Of a DNA stretch of 64,000 bases, positions 34,101 to 44,220 are shown one piece after another. The first letter of the stretch is position 1. Every line of letters starts with the position of its first letter. The translations under genes were made by a program, and so were the position numbers. The DNA is from Conus ventricosus (lineage: Eukaryota; Mollusca; Gastropoda; Neogastropoda; Conidae): positions 26,210,363-26,274,362 of the forward strand of contig CM031601.1 of assembly GCA_018398815.1 (NCBI GenBank), in the 5' to 3' direction. The notes beneath the pieces are model-generated. The model was not told the origin of the DNA. It was given only the letters and a program-made list of their open reading frames with translations, and made no database searches.

Positions 34101-34990
34101 CTCTATGTCTAATTTTTGCGCATGGACAGGGTGATAACAACTGATATGTTGCAGAGGTCAGTAAACAAGGTGCACCATATAGGGCAGAAATTATTCATTG
34201 AAAGAAGAATGATGAAGTTGTTCTCTAACCTGACTACATCCTGTATTTTGTGTTCTTTGTACACTAACCACTGCTGAAAAACAAAACTGATTTTAAGAAT
34301 ATAGCTGCTGAAGATAACCATGTTGTATGTACAGAGATGCTGCCATGCACTTTGCATTTTTTGTTTTCTAAGACAGGTGTGAAAATCACTTGTAGTTTTG
34401 ACACACTTTAGTTGGCATTAAGATGAAAAAGAATGAAACTGCAAGAGTTGACTTTCAGAAGGAAAATTGTCACATGTTCATGCCACCTCTTCCCTTCTAT
34501 GAACATTTTCAGCCTTGCAAATACTGTGTTGGCAATGAATTTTGAAATTATAGCACCTCTGGTTGTATTCCAACAGGGCCTGTCATGATGGATGAGTTTG
34601 TGGAGTGGCACAAGGAAAACCAAGCTCAGGGCCAGAGTTCCAGGAGTTGAAGGCGACGACAAGAGGAAAACAAGACAAGAAAGGGAGAGACGAAAGAGAA
34701 CACTGCGTGCGCAGACAACAAAGGGTTGTGTTCACAATCGTTCATTCTCAGAGCATTGCAGAGACTTGCCTGACGCAGGGCCTGAAATGACTGAGTGGGG
34801 TAGCATGGCTGGCAGAGATGACTGTGTGATGAGAGACTGAGTGAGTGACCTGCATTTATGACCAGTGTCAGCTGGCCAGTACTTCGTCGAATATGGGATT
34901 TGACCGTTTGTTGGCTGTGAATTTTAAATGTCAGCGGTGTGTTGGTTGAAGAGTTCCTTTTTGTAAAAAAACAATAAAGCTTCTTCACCT
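16603..34990 (+). CDS. DCUN1D5: DCN1-like protein (DCUN1D5/DCUN1D4 type), whole gene
   Basis: DCN1-like proteins bind cullins and the NEDD8 E2 and promote cullin neddylation. Eight exons carry the coding sequence: 16696-16766, 19032-19099, 19713-19786, 20764-20855, 21511-21619, 24851-24961, 29167-29261 and 34577-34650. They encode about 232 residues, close to the 237 of human DCUN1D5. The short basic N terminus ([12 protein letters not shown]) precedes the PONY domain, with hallmarks [61 protein letters not shown] and [11 protein letters not shown]. All junctions are canonical and phase-matched; exon 7 contains several one-base deletions. The gene lies head to head with DYNC2H1, which favours DCUN1D5 over its paralogue DCUN1D4. 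The symbol is inferred from similarity. Confidence 0.93.
17009..17064 (+). mobile_element. Short TSD-flanked repeat, copy C
   Basis: Copy C differs from A and B by only a few bases. It is flanked by perfect 12-bp direct repeats TACCACCAAAAA at 16997-17008 and 17065-17076. It lies in DCUN1D intron 16767-19031. Confidence 0.8.
18981..19020 (+). repeat. Poly(T) run serving as polypyrimidine tract
   Basis: Forty consecutive T residues end about 10 bases before the AG acceptor at 19030-19031. Confidence 0.95.
19032..19099 (+). CDS. DCUN1D5: DCUN1D exon 2
   Basis: A 68-bp exon, residues 24-46 with split codons at both ends: [20 protein letters not shown] then YT. It aligns with the vertebrate segment FSSKKCLAWFYEYAG. 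Acceptor tttccag, donor GTAAGT. Only this frame has no stop and matches the phases of both neighbours. Confidence 0.9.
19137..19264. repeat. (GT)n with (GC)-rich interruptions
   Basis: A GT/GCGT microsatellite of about 125 bp starting some 38 bases after the exon 2 donor. Confidence 0.97.
19713..19786 (+). CDS. DCUN1D5: DCUN1D exon 3
   Basis: Residues 47-71: [19 protein letters not shown] then VEPEN. The [18 protein letters not shown] block is the start of the PONY domain and is identical to the human proteins. Acceptor tttcag, donor GTAAGC. Confidence 0.96.
19838..19872. repeat. Poly(G) run
   Basis: About 33 G with one T, 50 bases into the intron after exon 3, followed by a short GA tract. 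Confidence 0.95.
20764..20855 (+). CDS. DCUN1D5: DCUN1D exon 4
   Basis: Residues 72-101: [20 protein letters not shown] then [10 protein letters not shown]. Acceptor cctag, donor GTGAGT after CA (phase 2), 92 bp. Matches the vertebrate [15 protein letters not shown]...EWLKGMTSLQ. Confidence 0.96.
21511..21619 (+). CDS. DCUN1D5: DCUN1D exon 5
   Basis: Residues 102-138. The first base completes the Q codon, then [20 protein letters not shown] and [13 protein letters not shown]. Acceptor ttgcag, donor GTGAGT, phase 0. Confidence 0.96.
21713..21896. repeat. (GT)n and (CA)n pair in inverted arrangement
   Basis: A GT-rich tract (about 21713-21782) and a CA tract (about 21840-21896) are separated by some 58 bp and are mutually complementary. 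Confidence 0.95.
22743..24850 (+). repeat. 33/36-bp minisatellite abutting a splice acceptor
   Basis: About 60 tandem copies of a unit starting GATGGTCAGTCATGTAGCAC and ending CTGTGTTGTGGTCA, with or without a three-base GGA spacer (36 or 33 bp). Copies are mostly near identical, with scattered one-base deletions at 23280-23900. The last copy runs directly into DCUN1D exon 6: its terminal GTGGTCAG supplies the AG acceptor. Every unit carries the same acceptor-like TTGTGGTCAG followed by GAG, GAT or similar. Long reading frames on both strands here are repeat artefacts, since both unit lengths are multiples of three. Confidence 0.98.
24851..24961 (+). CDS. DCUN1D5: DCUN1D exon 6
   Basis: Residues 139-175, 111 bp, phase 0 at both ends: [20 protein letters not shown], then [14 protein letters not shown]. 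It corresponds to DKDQRSLDIDTAK in human DCUN1D5. The donor GTAAGG follows AGT. The acceptor AG is the last two bases of the minisatellite. Confidence 0.95.
25752..25841. repeat. (CA)n microsatellite
   Basis: CA and CACG repeat of about 90 bp in the intron after exon 6. Confidence 0.97.
26033..26690. other. Unrecognised open reading segments in intron
   Basis: Between the two minisatellites the minus strand has two overlapping open frames (26160-26375 and 26033-26239) with several cysteines. The plus strand has a 73-codon frame (26468-26689) preceded by TTTTCAG. I recognise no family in any of them. They may be chance frames or a decayed insertion. Confidence 0.2.
27180..28560 (+). repeat. 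48-bp minisatellite
   Basis: About 28-30 tandem copies of a 46-48-bp unit: GGACCTAGAATGTTGGCAGG followed by AATGAGACAGATGTCTATAG and ATAGATAA. The core (27370-28330) is homogeneous. The right flank (28380-28860) decays into shorter fragments. It lies in the intron between exons 6 and 7 of the DCUN1D gene. Confidence 0.97.
29167..29261 (+). CDS. DCUN1D5: DCUN1D exon 7 (several one-base deletions)
   Basis: Homologous residues are found in order but in three frames: [11 protein letters not shown] (frame 1), EFSRSMI (frame 2), SDLHNY (frame 3), then the bases for EDGA before the donor. Human DCUN1D5 reads VMNKDQWYNVLEFSRTV...DLSNYDEDGAW. The acceptor (gaacag) and donor (GTAAGT) are intact. The exon is 95 bp, where about 100 bp would satisfy neighbouring phases, so about five bases are missing, mostly beside short homopolymers. 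Either the consensus is poor here or this copy is damaged. Confidence 0.85.
30478..31716 (-). pseudogene. Decayed piggyBac transposase
   Basis: On the minus strand, [15 protein letters not shown] begins at 31716 and soon meets a stop. Further on, frames shifted relative to each other give [20 protein letters not shown] and [19 protein letters not shown], the start of the piggyBac transposase domain. The sequence then passes directly to the C-terminal cysteine-rich domain ([24 protein letters not shown]), ending in a TAG near 30478. Most of the catalytic DDD core is absent and the final zinc ligands are eroded (no CP, H to Y), so it is inactive. Confidence 0.85.
30961..31131. repeat. CA-rich microsatellite within the piggyBac-like element
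   Basis: Interrupted CA and CACT repeats ending in a pure CA run (31078-31131). Confidence 0.95.
32390..33519 (+). mobile_element. TTAA-flanked, THAP-encoding DNA transposon (Kolobok type)
   Basis: TTAA duplications at 32386-32389 and 33520-33523 enclose 28-bp inverted termini that match at 27 positions (AGGTCTACTTTAGAG...TTTCGATAATT). The 1.13-kb interior encodes a THAP-type zinc finger near its left end. The Kolobok superfamily combines a TTAA target with a THAP-bearing transposase, which fits both features; piggyBac has TTAA but no THAP. There is no room for a full transposase, so this is a non-autonomous derivative. A second, internal inverted repeat (TTTTTACCACGTCAGTTC at about 32799 and its complement at about 33133-33155) is present. 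Confidence 0.82.
32565..32912 (+). pseudogene. THAP zinc-finger fragment of the Kolobok-type element
   Basis: The 115-codon frame contains [20 protein letters not shown] followed by [16 protein letters not shown]. This is the N-terminal half of a THAP domain: C-x4-C (residues 37 and 42), the conserved FP and the conserved W. After FVQ the similarity stops abruptly and the distal C-x2-H pair is missing. The remaining residues are low-complexity Ser/Thr/Ala. The fragment therefore looks truncated by the internal deletion, or spliced at GTGCAA after TTC. In intact elements the domain binds transposon ends. Confidence 0.75.
34577..34990 (+). CDS. DCUN1D5: DCUN1D exon 8 (stop codon) and 3' UTR
   Basis: The first two bases complete the W codon split with exon 7. 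Then come [23 protein letters not shown] and TGA at 34648-34650. The WPVxxDEFVEW block is the acidic cullin-binding end of the PONY domain. A 3' UTR of about 340 bp ends at a polyadenylation signal AATAAA at 34973-34978, followed by a plausible cleavage region at 34985-35000. Confidence 0.95.
34973..34978 (+). promoter_or_regulatory. Polyadenylation signal of the DCUN1D gene
   Basis: AATAAA 323 bases after the stop codon. It is the first canonical signal downstream of it. Confidence 0.7.
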
Positions 34991-35299
34991 GGACAGATCA
35001 AGTTGAGTGTCTCATTTAGTCATACTGCTGCCTACGTTTTATGCCTCATTTGGTAGTTAACTAGAGACACTGGGACCATTTAACTGAGATTTGTGAAGTA
35101 AATGCAGACCTGCCTGCTGCTGACAACTCTCCTGAAGTATAGGTACTAAAACCAACCGTACACAAGGGACCTTAAAACATTTCAAATAAACTATGATTCA
35201 ATATGTATTTAGAGACTGAATTTACGTGTATTCCTTTTGGCAACAACAACTCTCGGTTTGTATGCTTGTAGAGTTCTTCTTCTTCCTAAAATACTGGTT

Positions 35300-36240
35300 C
35301 ACTCAAAAACGAGTAGGTCACCAGCGCTCGTGTTAAAAAGTAAAATAAAATAATATAAAATAGTGCGACTCAGTCTGTTGGTCCCTGGAGCAAATTTGGC
35401 AACAAGGGTCGCACTCGATATTCAAGAAGTTAAAAGCAATGGCCAGATTCAGGCCGAGGGGGATATTCAAGAAGTTAAAAGCAATGGCCAGATTCAGGCC
35501 CAGGTAACCATAAAATATCTGGGGAAGTTAAAATAGAAAATCGTCAATATGCAGATCTCAAAACTGTCGTATCGATTTGCTTTTTAAATGAGACTGCATT
35601 TGTGGCAATCTTGATGGCACCCGGCAGTGAGTTCCACAGCTGTACAGAAGTGGGATAAAATGAATGTAAGTGGCTGTCAATATTTGATGCAGGTATGGTA
35701 TAACATTGACCGCCACTCCTGGTGCTACTTTTATTCAATACTAGTTGTTCCATTGGAATATCAATTAGTTTAGCTCTGCCTTTGAAGAAGATATTAAGTT
35801 TGATAAAAGCTTTTCTCTCTTCTAAGGGTTTCCACTCTAATTTCCTCATGTTCTTCATAGTATTCCCCTTTTCTCTGATATGGTTCCCTGTTACGAACCG
35901 TGCTGCTCTCTTCTGAATCTTTTCGAGGTTATCAATGTCCTTTAGATGGTAAGCATCCCAGACTGAGCAAGCATATTCCAGTACTGGTCTAACCAGTGTT
36001 TTGTAGCAGTCGTCTTTAACCTTTTGCGGGCAGTCGTTGATATTCCTGTATAAGAAAGCTAAGATGTTATTTGCTTTCTTACATACTAAATTGTAATGTT
36101 CTTTCCATTTGAGACGACTGTCTATAATCACGCCTAAATATTTTGCAGCATTGGTTTCTTTAAGAATAGTATTATGAATAGAATGTATCATTCTTATATC
36201 CATGCTGAAGCTTGAGATGTTATAATACCAGCATAGGTTC
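35300..36240 (-). mobile_element. 5'-truncated LINE, CR1/Jockey-group 3' end
   Basis: The minus strand carries the C-terminal part of a non-LTR reverse transcriptase (35544-36203) followed by a 3' untranslated tail. The tail contains a tandem direct repeat of 39 bp at 35417-35455 and 35462-35500. No clear target duplication is seen. It inserted about 0.3 kb beyond the end of the DCUN1D gene. Confidence 0.85.
35544..36203 (-). pseudogene. LINE reverse transcriptase C-terminal region
   Basis: 219 codons open without interruption. Motifs include KYLGVIIDSRLKWKEH, then LVRPVLEYACSVWDAY, IQKRAARFV and SFYPTSVQLWNSLPGAI. This order (YLGV, RPxLEYA-WDP-like, RRAARF, LWNxLP) is the thumb and C-terminal signature of CR1/Jockey-group non-LTR retrotransposons. 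The catalytic fingers and palm, including the YxDD box, and the endonuclease are absent, so the element is dead. The intact frame suggests a fairly recent insertion. Confidence 0.85.
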
Positions 36241-38239
36241 AGATTTCAGTGACCACTGACACAGAATGAAGCTGAGTGCACAACAGTCTGACATAAGCAT
36301 TTTCGATCCTATCACACCTTCAAAAATATTGCTATCATGTGACTTTCTTTCACAAAGAACTAGTCAGTAGTACACAACCGTTTTTTTTGCAAACAAATTA
36401 TGATTAGAAGCAGCAACAACAACAAAAAAAGGGGGAGTGGGGGAGGGAACAAGAATTTATATCATCTCTGACTTTTAAAGGATTGGCTGGTTGTAAAAAA
36501 CCCAAACAATGAAATCTAAATTTTGATACATGTGCAGTTGGTGGTAGTAACTTCCCATCTTCTACATTATTCAGATTTTATGTCTGTTGATAAGAACAGC
36601 ATCAGTAGCACCAAGCTAAATACCATTCAGCATATATCTACAACGTGCATATTGTTTTAGAAAAAAAAATTATACTGTATCCCAACCTATCTGGATGGCG
36701 GTCCTGTTTCTGAAAACTGGATGCTGCTTTTGAGAAAAATGAAAATAAATTTTGAGAAAAACAATTTGGCTGGTTGGCAGGTCTGCAGCTGATGTAATTA
36801 TGCCTGAATGTTCTGTCAGAGAGACAAACTTGACAAAGTCTGTTCTATGAACTAAGAAGGTATTGAAAGAATGATCCATAAATGTCCCATGAAAACGGAT
36901 CAACGATAAAGATCTTTTCACTGTGCAAGGCTTGAACGTGGTACATCATGAATTTACGCAATCTGTGGATGTGCATAGGATATATTTTTCTCTCGTGTCT
37001 GATGAAGAGTAAGTAGTTTCTCACTTAGCAAAGTACTGTGGTCATTTTTCGTACACTGCATCGCCACCACTTTTTATTTGTTTCCTGTATTATGACAAAG
37101 GATATACAGTTCACAGAGTTGACCTCGCCAGACATTGCCTCCAAGGTCACTCTTTTGGTGCTGTATATGTAACTCGTTGTGAATGTCCGTACATTGAAAT
37201 GAAATTCCTGGTCATTTTGTGTGTGTAAACATTTGTGTGTGTGTGTGTGTGTGTGCGTGTGTTCTAAATACCAAAGGAGGGATGTCAGAGACTTGTCCTT
37301 GCCATTTGTGTCACCACTGTGAAATATCCTGTTTATTGCTTGATGTCTTCACAAAATCAGACCAGTTTCTGAACTCTGTTTGGGCATTGAGGATTTCTTT
37401 TTTTTTTCTTTTTTTTTTTTTAATGCTGATAGTTTTGAGTTCAGTCTGGTGAAACCTGCTGGAATTTTTTGTTTTCTGGACAGAGTGGTGGGGAGAGTTA
37501 GTTGTGATAAGTATTCAGTAATGTAAAGTTCAGCTCTGAAGATTCCATTTATAAGCTCAATAAAATCATTGTGGAAGAGGTCAGGAACTCTTTGTCATGA
37601 TTTTACATCCAGAAATACTCTTGCCATAATTAACGATGATGAGATATGATAGAATTTGTTTTCAGTTCCCTCAGCCTCTCTTTGCCTTGCTGTTTCTCCC
37701 TATTATTTCTATTTTATATTCAAAACTTTTCCTTTTTTTTGTGTGGATTTTTAGTAGGTATTCTAGATTATTTTCAGCAAGTGTCAGACGTAACATTTTA
37801 TGAATGCATATGCTTCAGTAGGAACTGGAGCATATTTTTGCATTGAATATCAAGGCAATGTAATTTAGCATTACAGGAAAATAACCGGAAACCTGTGGAC
37901 ACCCAGCTTGGTCGAAGAAAAGCATGTGCACATGATTAGCTAAGAATTGGAATCGGTCAGAGAAAGAAAAATATTTCTTCAGTTACCATCCTTATACAAT
38001 TGGTGCTAACTGGATATATATTTTTTGTTTGCATGTTTATAAATGAGATGCATGTGACTTACCCCAAACACTGAAATAATTTCTGTTTTAAAGAAAAGAA
38101 AAAAAAAGTGCGCCTGCACGCAGATGTGAGTCGTCAATTTTACAATACGATCTTCTTCACTGGAAGTGCCTGTTTCAAACTGCTGTGTCCATTAGTCACA
38201 GATTCCAAATCACCAGGCAGTATGCTTGAATTTTAATCT

Positions 38240-38530
38240 GACTATTTTCCATGTTCTCTTCCTCCTTTTTCTTACCTTGAATCTTTGCTGTGTTCTCTTT
38301 TTCCTCCTCTTGCTCTGCCATACTTTCCTCTCACTCTTTCTACTCTGAATCTTGCTACATTTCTCTTTCCTCTCCCTTTGACCTTTGACCCATGTTTCCT
38401 TCTTCCTTTGCCAAGTCGTCTTCTTCCTTTATTTTATTTGATTTTTTTTTTTTTTTTCTGAATCTTTGCCATATCTTCTTTTTCCTGTTCTTACTCTTTG
38501 CCACGTTTTCTTTGTCCTCTTCTTCAGGCT
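38240..38530. repeat. Pyrimidine-rich low-complexity stretch
   Basis: CTT/CCT-rich DNA with a short recurring block (CTTTGCCATATCTTCTTTTT and variants). Confidence 0.8.
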
Positions 38531-41289
38531 TATGGCTGTTCATGTTGCCCTGTTTTGTGGGTGTGCCACCATGTAAATTGTGACTTTTTTTTTTAGCTCC
38601 ACTTGTTCAGTCATAGGATTGTTCTAACAGATTGAAAACATGGAGACCTTTCAGATATGGTGTTAGCCGACAGTTCAACAGCTGAAAGACTGTTAAAAAA
38701 TGTTAGAATGCAGGGTAAATGTGTCACTTTGTGTTGTGTGCTAAGTCAAACCTTTAACATGCTGTGATTAGTTGAGCCTTTAGCACTCGGTGACACAGTG
38801 AAAGGAAGGTGAGTTCCCTCAAACTAATTTGGATGGAGCATTCATACTGGTTAGAGCTAAAGTACGGAAGTTACACACATCAGTCTATTTTTTCCTCCTT
38901 GCTGCCAGACTATATTGAGTGCTCTTGCCAGAATTTGGGTACATATGAGCAGAAGTACGGACATGAGTAAACTGACTAGTGCAATTATCCTTTTCTGCAT
39001 CCAGAAGAGTGAGCTCCCTTAGAACTTAGAAGGCCGTGACACTGACTCGCGCTGAACTGTTCTCCAGTTTTCAGGTCTTTTCTTCAGCACAGGTTATGCT
39101 AGCTCTGAGTTGTTCATCTTCAACTTGTCTGGTTCCTTTGACTTCCCTCAGCTGTGTCTTAATGGGAGCATGGTCATCTTTTCATCTGACCTGTTGGCGA
39201 GAAGTATGCGCATATTCATGTTGGTGAGAAGTGAACACATTTTGCTATTGGTGAGAAGTAAACGTATTTTTGTCTGTTCAAACAATTCTGGCTAAACCTA
39301 CTTCCAGCTTCAGATTCTTTTTTTTTTTTTTTCTTTTTTTGGTGTAATGGCAAAGAACTTGTGGCCTTGATCAAGTGTACTTCTAGAGAGAGACTTGAAA
39401 GAGAAGAGGAAAACCTGTTGATTGCGGCCGATCAAAAGGCAGAGGGATGTTTGCCATAAGTCGCATGGCCCCTTCCTTATGCAGGGAAGCCTGGCCTTAC
39501 GGCCCTTCTCCGTCCCATCTCCCCACCCTTCACCACTCCCCCGTTAATGGTTTTGACTGTGGCTATTTCATGGCCATTCCTTGTGAAAGTCCATGGCCAC
39601 TGTTCCTCCTTTGCTTTTGCCACATTGTCACGTGGACTTCAATGGGAGGTATGCCCAAACTAATTACATGTTCTCTCGTGCACAGTGGATAGAGGGTTGA
39701 GGTCATTTAAGTCGTTAGGGTATATCGGAGGTATCAGAGATGGTGGTGACTTGGTGTTTATTCGTGCTGCCATGATTGAATGTGATAATCATTATTGGCA
39801 GCCTGGCGTGAGATAGCGAGATCTGTATATTGTAGTGGATAGGAGTCTTCTCCCCTGAAAGGGAGAATGTATGTGTGTGTGTGTGTAAACACTTTGGTTT
39901 GTATGGGAAGATATTCCATGCACAGGGTTTTGAACAAATCAAACAAGATCCTCTGTGCATTGAGGTTTGTTTTATTTCATCATTGTCGATTGTGATACTG
40001 TTGCCAACAGCTCTTTTCTGGATTCAGTCCTCCTTTGTCCAGGAGGAGTGAGACTTTTCCGTCCTGTTGTTGGGGAAAGGGGTTAATTCAGTAATTGATT
40101 CTGATTCGTACCTCCCATCTGGACCCAGACAGGCAGTCACCTTACAACAACAAATCAAATCGCTTTTGAGAACTACTACTGATTTCGTTGATTGCCATGT
40201 GTACCTTTTTTCCCACTTCACCTCAGCTTTCAGGATATTGGATGTCAAGTTTCAGACATCCGCGTCATGAATTGTATGTCAGCTTCCATTGCTAGTGCAC
40301 TTCACCATTCATAGCTATTTTGGTTTGTTTTCAGTCTGGTTATGTTCAAGAACTCAGTTTGATGGAGTATGTGCCGTTCCAGGTCTTCTGTCTCGTCACC
40401 AATGGTGGTGGTGTTTTGAATTGAATGGTGGAGTTTTGTGCCTTCATTAGTTTGACTTTTTTTTTTCTTTTGCTGCCTTTGAGGTCCTCTCGTGCTCATC
40501 GCTTCAGGTCTAATGGAATTTATCGTTGCATTGTTCTTGTAGTATCAAGCTCAGTTTTCTTTGACTGATGCCAATTTTTTGAGTGAGTTTTTGTTCATCT
40601 TCAGTCTGTCATTTCAAAAGTGGTCACGGACAGTTGTTCTTATTATGTGTTGCATTCACTCATGCAGTGTGCGCAGTAGGCTTCCATTGTTTTGCTTGAT
40701 GGATGCTCAGATTATTCCATGTTTGGGGTAGGGGTTTGTTTTTTTGCTTCCGAATTTGACAAATATATAGTCATTTTTTCAGCATCATACACGTTTGTCA
40801 CTCCCGGCTGTGAAACTGCTACCTAGTGTGCTCGCTTTGCTGCCTTTCCTAGCTCACTGCTTTCATGGGTAACTTGCTGCTACGTCGCTTCCAGGAGAAG
40901 GGAGATTTCGTGTTTCTGGATTGGGTGTATGTGCTACAGGATATTTGCTTGATTTGGTGAAGTGATGAACCCTAATCATAGTTTTTAATTTAAATGGTAC
41001 TCCATATCTTGATTTACCTGTGATGTGAGTATTGCTTGTTTGTCCACACTAACCTTGTTGAAAAGTTGAAATGGCAATTCTGTTGTGAGGAAGTTTACAG
41101 TTAGCATTATTGTGGCCTTGCAAGTCGTTCTCTTTGTTAGGCATTACAATCATTTTCAGACATTTCACTTAGAACCAAGCCAGGTTGGTAATGTATGAGT
41201 CCAGTGTTCACAGTGAAGTTTTGTTAATGTTCTTCATCATTCTGAGTAAGCAGCTGTATTATCAGGGGCTCTCCCTCCTTTTGTTTTGT

Positions 41290-41325
41290 TTTTTTTGTTT
41301 TTTTTTTTTTTTTTTTTTTTTTTGA
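41290..41325. repeat. Poly(T) run
   Basis: T runs with single G interruptions, no associated element. Confidence 0.9.
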
Positions 41326-43125
41326 CAACTGGTGCTCAGTGCAGTCAGGAAAGTGAGAGGGAAAAAAAAGTTTTTTTCCCCATATTGAAATAACTTTTTT
41401 TCCCAAAAACTTAATCAACTGTTCTTTGTTCATTGGTTAATCCCTCCCTTCTCTCTTCCCAGTGTCTCTCCGAGAAGATCACCGGAAAAACGGAGAATAT
41501 AGAGCACTCAGTATTGTCAGGCATGTTTTAAGGGGAAAAAATCATTTTAGATAGGTAGAAATATTCGTGTACAGAAAAGATGCTCTGATAGTAGATTTAT
41601 TCAGTGAATACAGAGAAACTTGTTGAGGTATCTGAAGGAAACCATGCTGACTCACGTGCTCTTGAAACGCATGCTGTGCTGCAGTGATGGCGTGGCTTTC
41701 AGCATGGGGAAGACGCTGATTGACTAAGGTGTACAGACCAGCGGGATGACATGGAACTGCTGTAGGCACAACACGTGGTGAAAAGGGGCAAGCAGTCTGG
41801 CCCTGGTTTGCTGCAATTTCATGATATGATGCCAAATTTTTTAATTTTATTTTTAGTCTCTGAACCCAGACAGACTGTCAGGTTTACAAACGAGAGAACT
41901 CGCATGCTAAGATTCATAGCTAGCAGTAGCAACACCTAAAACACCATATGCATCAAAACAAGAGAATTATGCAGCCTCTTTGTGGTTCTATTCCTGTGAC
42001 CCTAAAGAATTAAGCCTGGAGCCCACTAACCTCTTCATGTGGAAACAAGTGAGCGAAAGAAGGAAAGAAAAGAAAAAAAACAAACAAAAACAGTCTGGCT
42101 GCCAGACTATGTGTCAGTTTTAATCAGAGAATCTGTGACTCCAGCCTTGGCTTATATATCATCAGATCTTTTATGAATCACAGGTTTTTATTGAAAATAT
42201 CACATGATAATTTTCTTTTCTTCTTTTTCTTTGTTTCCCTTCGTTTCTTCAGAGTGAGTGTCAGAATTGCTGTTGTCACCTTGGGCTTTTAAATCGAACT
42301 CTTTGAATCTTGAAGAGATGTTTTAATCAAATTCATGCGAGGCCTAACGATCAGTTATCTTCCACCTGCTGTCTTCACGCTGCAGCAACGAAACAACCCG
42401 GTTGTGCAAAAAGGCCCATCCATTGCCTTGCCTCTTCTCTCGCTCTCTTGTTGTTGGTATATCGGTTAGTTTAGCCTTTCATTTGTCACATGTAGTTCGC
42501 TTGTGTTTGTAACTTTTGTTTCCCCTTGTTTATGTCCTGACATGTTATAGATTTCCATGGAAACCGTGACATCATATGGAAAATAATGTGATGTTTATGT
42601 GTGCATATGCGGAAGTGTGTATGTGACATGCCTCTTTACTTTTCATTGCAGTCACTTCAGACTCTTTCCGTCTTCAGTATTTCACGAATTGGAGGGGGAG
42701 CCTGTAATATCTTTGTGATCCATCTACAGCTTTCTGAATAATCAGTTTGTGTGTATGAGAAGTCGGTTAAAACATGGATTCAACCTAAAATTCTGTCAAA
42801 ATCGTATCATCTACAAGAACTAGGTAGCCTTAAGAGAACTTTTTTTTTGCTGGATCATAGTCAGTACGGATCTAAAGCTGTAGCTGTTGTACAGGTAGAA
42901 AAGTGGAGGGCAACCTCCCATTTTGTCTATGTTGGAGCCGACATGTCAGATGGTTTAGACATCAGTATGTATATTCTCAATGAAAGGGATTGTTTTAAAA
43001 ATATCTTCCTTTTCTAAGAGTTGTCAGCACACAGTTTCACAAGTTCAGGGAGGCCACATGTCCTAATGCATTTATTTGGTGTTTTGAATTCCTGTACAAG
43101 TCTGTAATTTTGTTACTCCCCCACC

Positions 43126-43141
43126 AACCAACCAACCAACC

Positions 43142-43182
<41 letters not shown>
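43126..43182. repeat. (CCAA)n(CA)n compound microsatellite
   Basis: Five CCAA units followed by a CA tract. Confidence 0.95.
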
Positions 43183-43358
43183 CCGTAATTCTGGTGTGCA
43201 GATAAACAGGACATGTTTAGATGTGGATGTAATAATGCAACAGCTCTTCCTTCTTTCTCTGATCTCTCTGGTCCCACCTCCCCTTTCTCTCATCTTGTCT
43301 TCACCATTGCCTGTTCAGCTTAAACTTTGTAAATCTGGTGAATCCAGAGAACTTGGCT

Positions 43359-43430
43359 CTGTGTGTGTGTGTGTGTGCGTGTGCGTGCATACATGTGTGC
43401 GTGTGTGTGCGTTAGTGTGTGTGTGTGTTA
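43359..43430. repeat. (GT)n with GCGT interruptions
   Basis: GT-rich microsatellite of about 70 bp. Confidence 0.93.
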
Positions 43431-43565
43431 AGCAATGCCACTGCAATGGGTAAACAGTACATGGACTCCCCTTCATCTACCTCAAGTCATGACAATGGCC
43501 CATGCTGCCAGCCGTCCCACAGTCAGGGTACCCGTGACACTTCACCCACAGGCCAGCTCTGCTTC

Positions 43566-43750
43566 TTTCTCCCTCTCTCTCTCTCTCTCCCTCTCTCTGT
43601 CTGTCTCTTTCTCTGTCTGTCTCTTTCTCTGTCTGTGTTTGTCTCTCTCTCTCTCTTTCTCTATCTCATGCTCTCTCTGTGTTTGTCTCTGTCTGTCTGT
43701 CTTTCTCACTCTCTCTCTCACTCTCTCTGTCTCTGTCTCTCTCTCTCTAA
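43566..43750. repeat. (CT)n/(CTGT)n low-complexity tract
   Basis: CT repeat interspersed with CTGT and TTTCTCT blocks. The reading frames here are artefacts. Confidence 0.95.
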
Positions 43751-44174
43751 TGGTACACATCATGTTGACATTTGACTAACTTGTAATTTCTGTTCTGTGC
43801 AAGATTTCACTCGAAAGATGTTGGTTGGGACTGCCCTACCACAGGAGAGTGTATGACTGTTGTATAATGTCGCAAGGTTTTTTTTCCTTTTTTTTTTTTT
43901 TTTAATTAATCAAAGTTAGCTTTTCTCCAGCAATTTTTTTTCCAGGAAGATCACTCTTTCTTCTGAGGATTCTTGTCTTGGCACCGAATGCTGGGTGAAC
44001 ATATGACCTCACTTTACTATCACGGCTGAAAGACAAGTTACCCAGAGGTTAGGCAGGGAAGGAAGATCTGCCCCTTGAATCATGTTTGTAGAATCTTCTT
44101 GCTTAAAAGGCAGGCCAGGGCTTCTACTTCTCTGCAGATTTGTTGATTTCAAGAGCAACTAAAGGTGGAAACCA

Positions 44175-44178
<4 letters not shown>

Positions 44179-44207
<29 letters not shown>

Positions 44208-44220
44208 GGGGGGGGGGGGG
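44179..44220. repeat. Poly(G) run
   Basis: About 41 G with one T interruption; G-quadruplex-capable. Its exact length in the consensus is unreliable. Confidence 0.95.
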
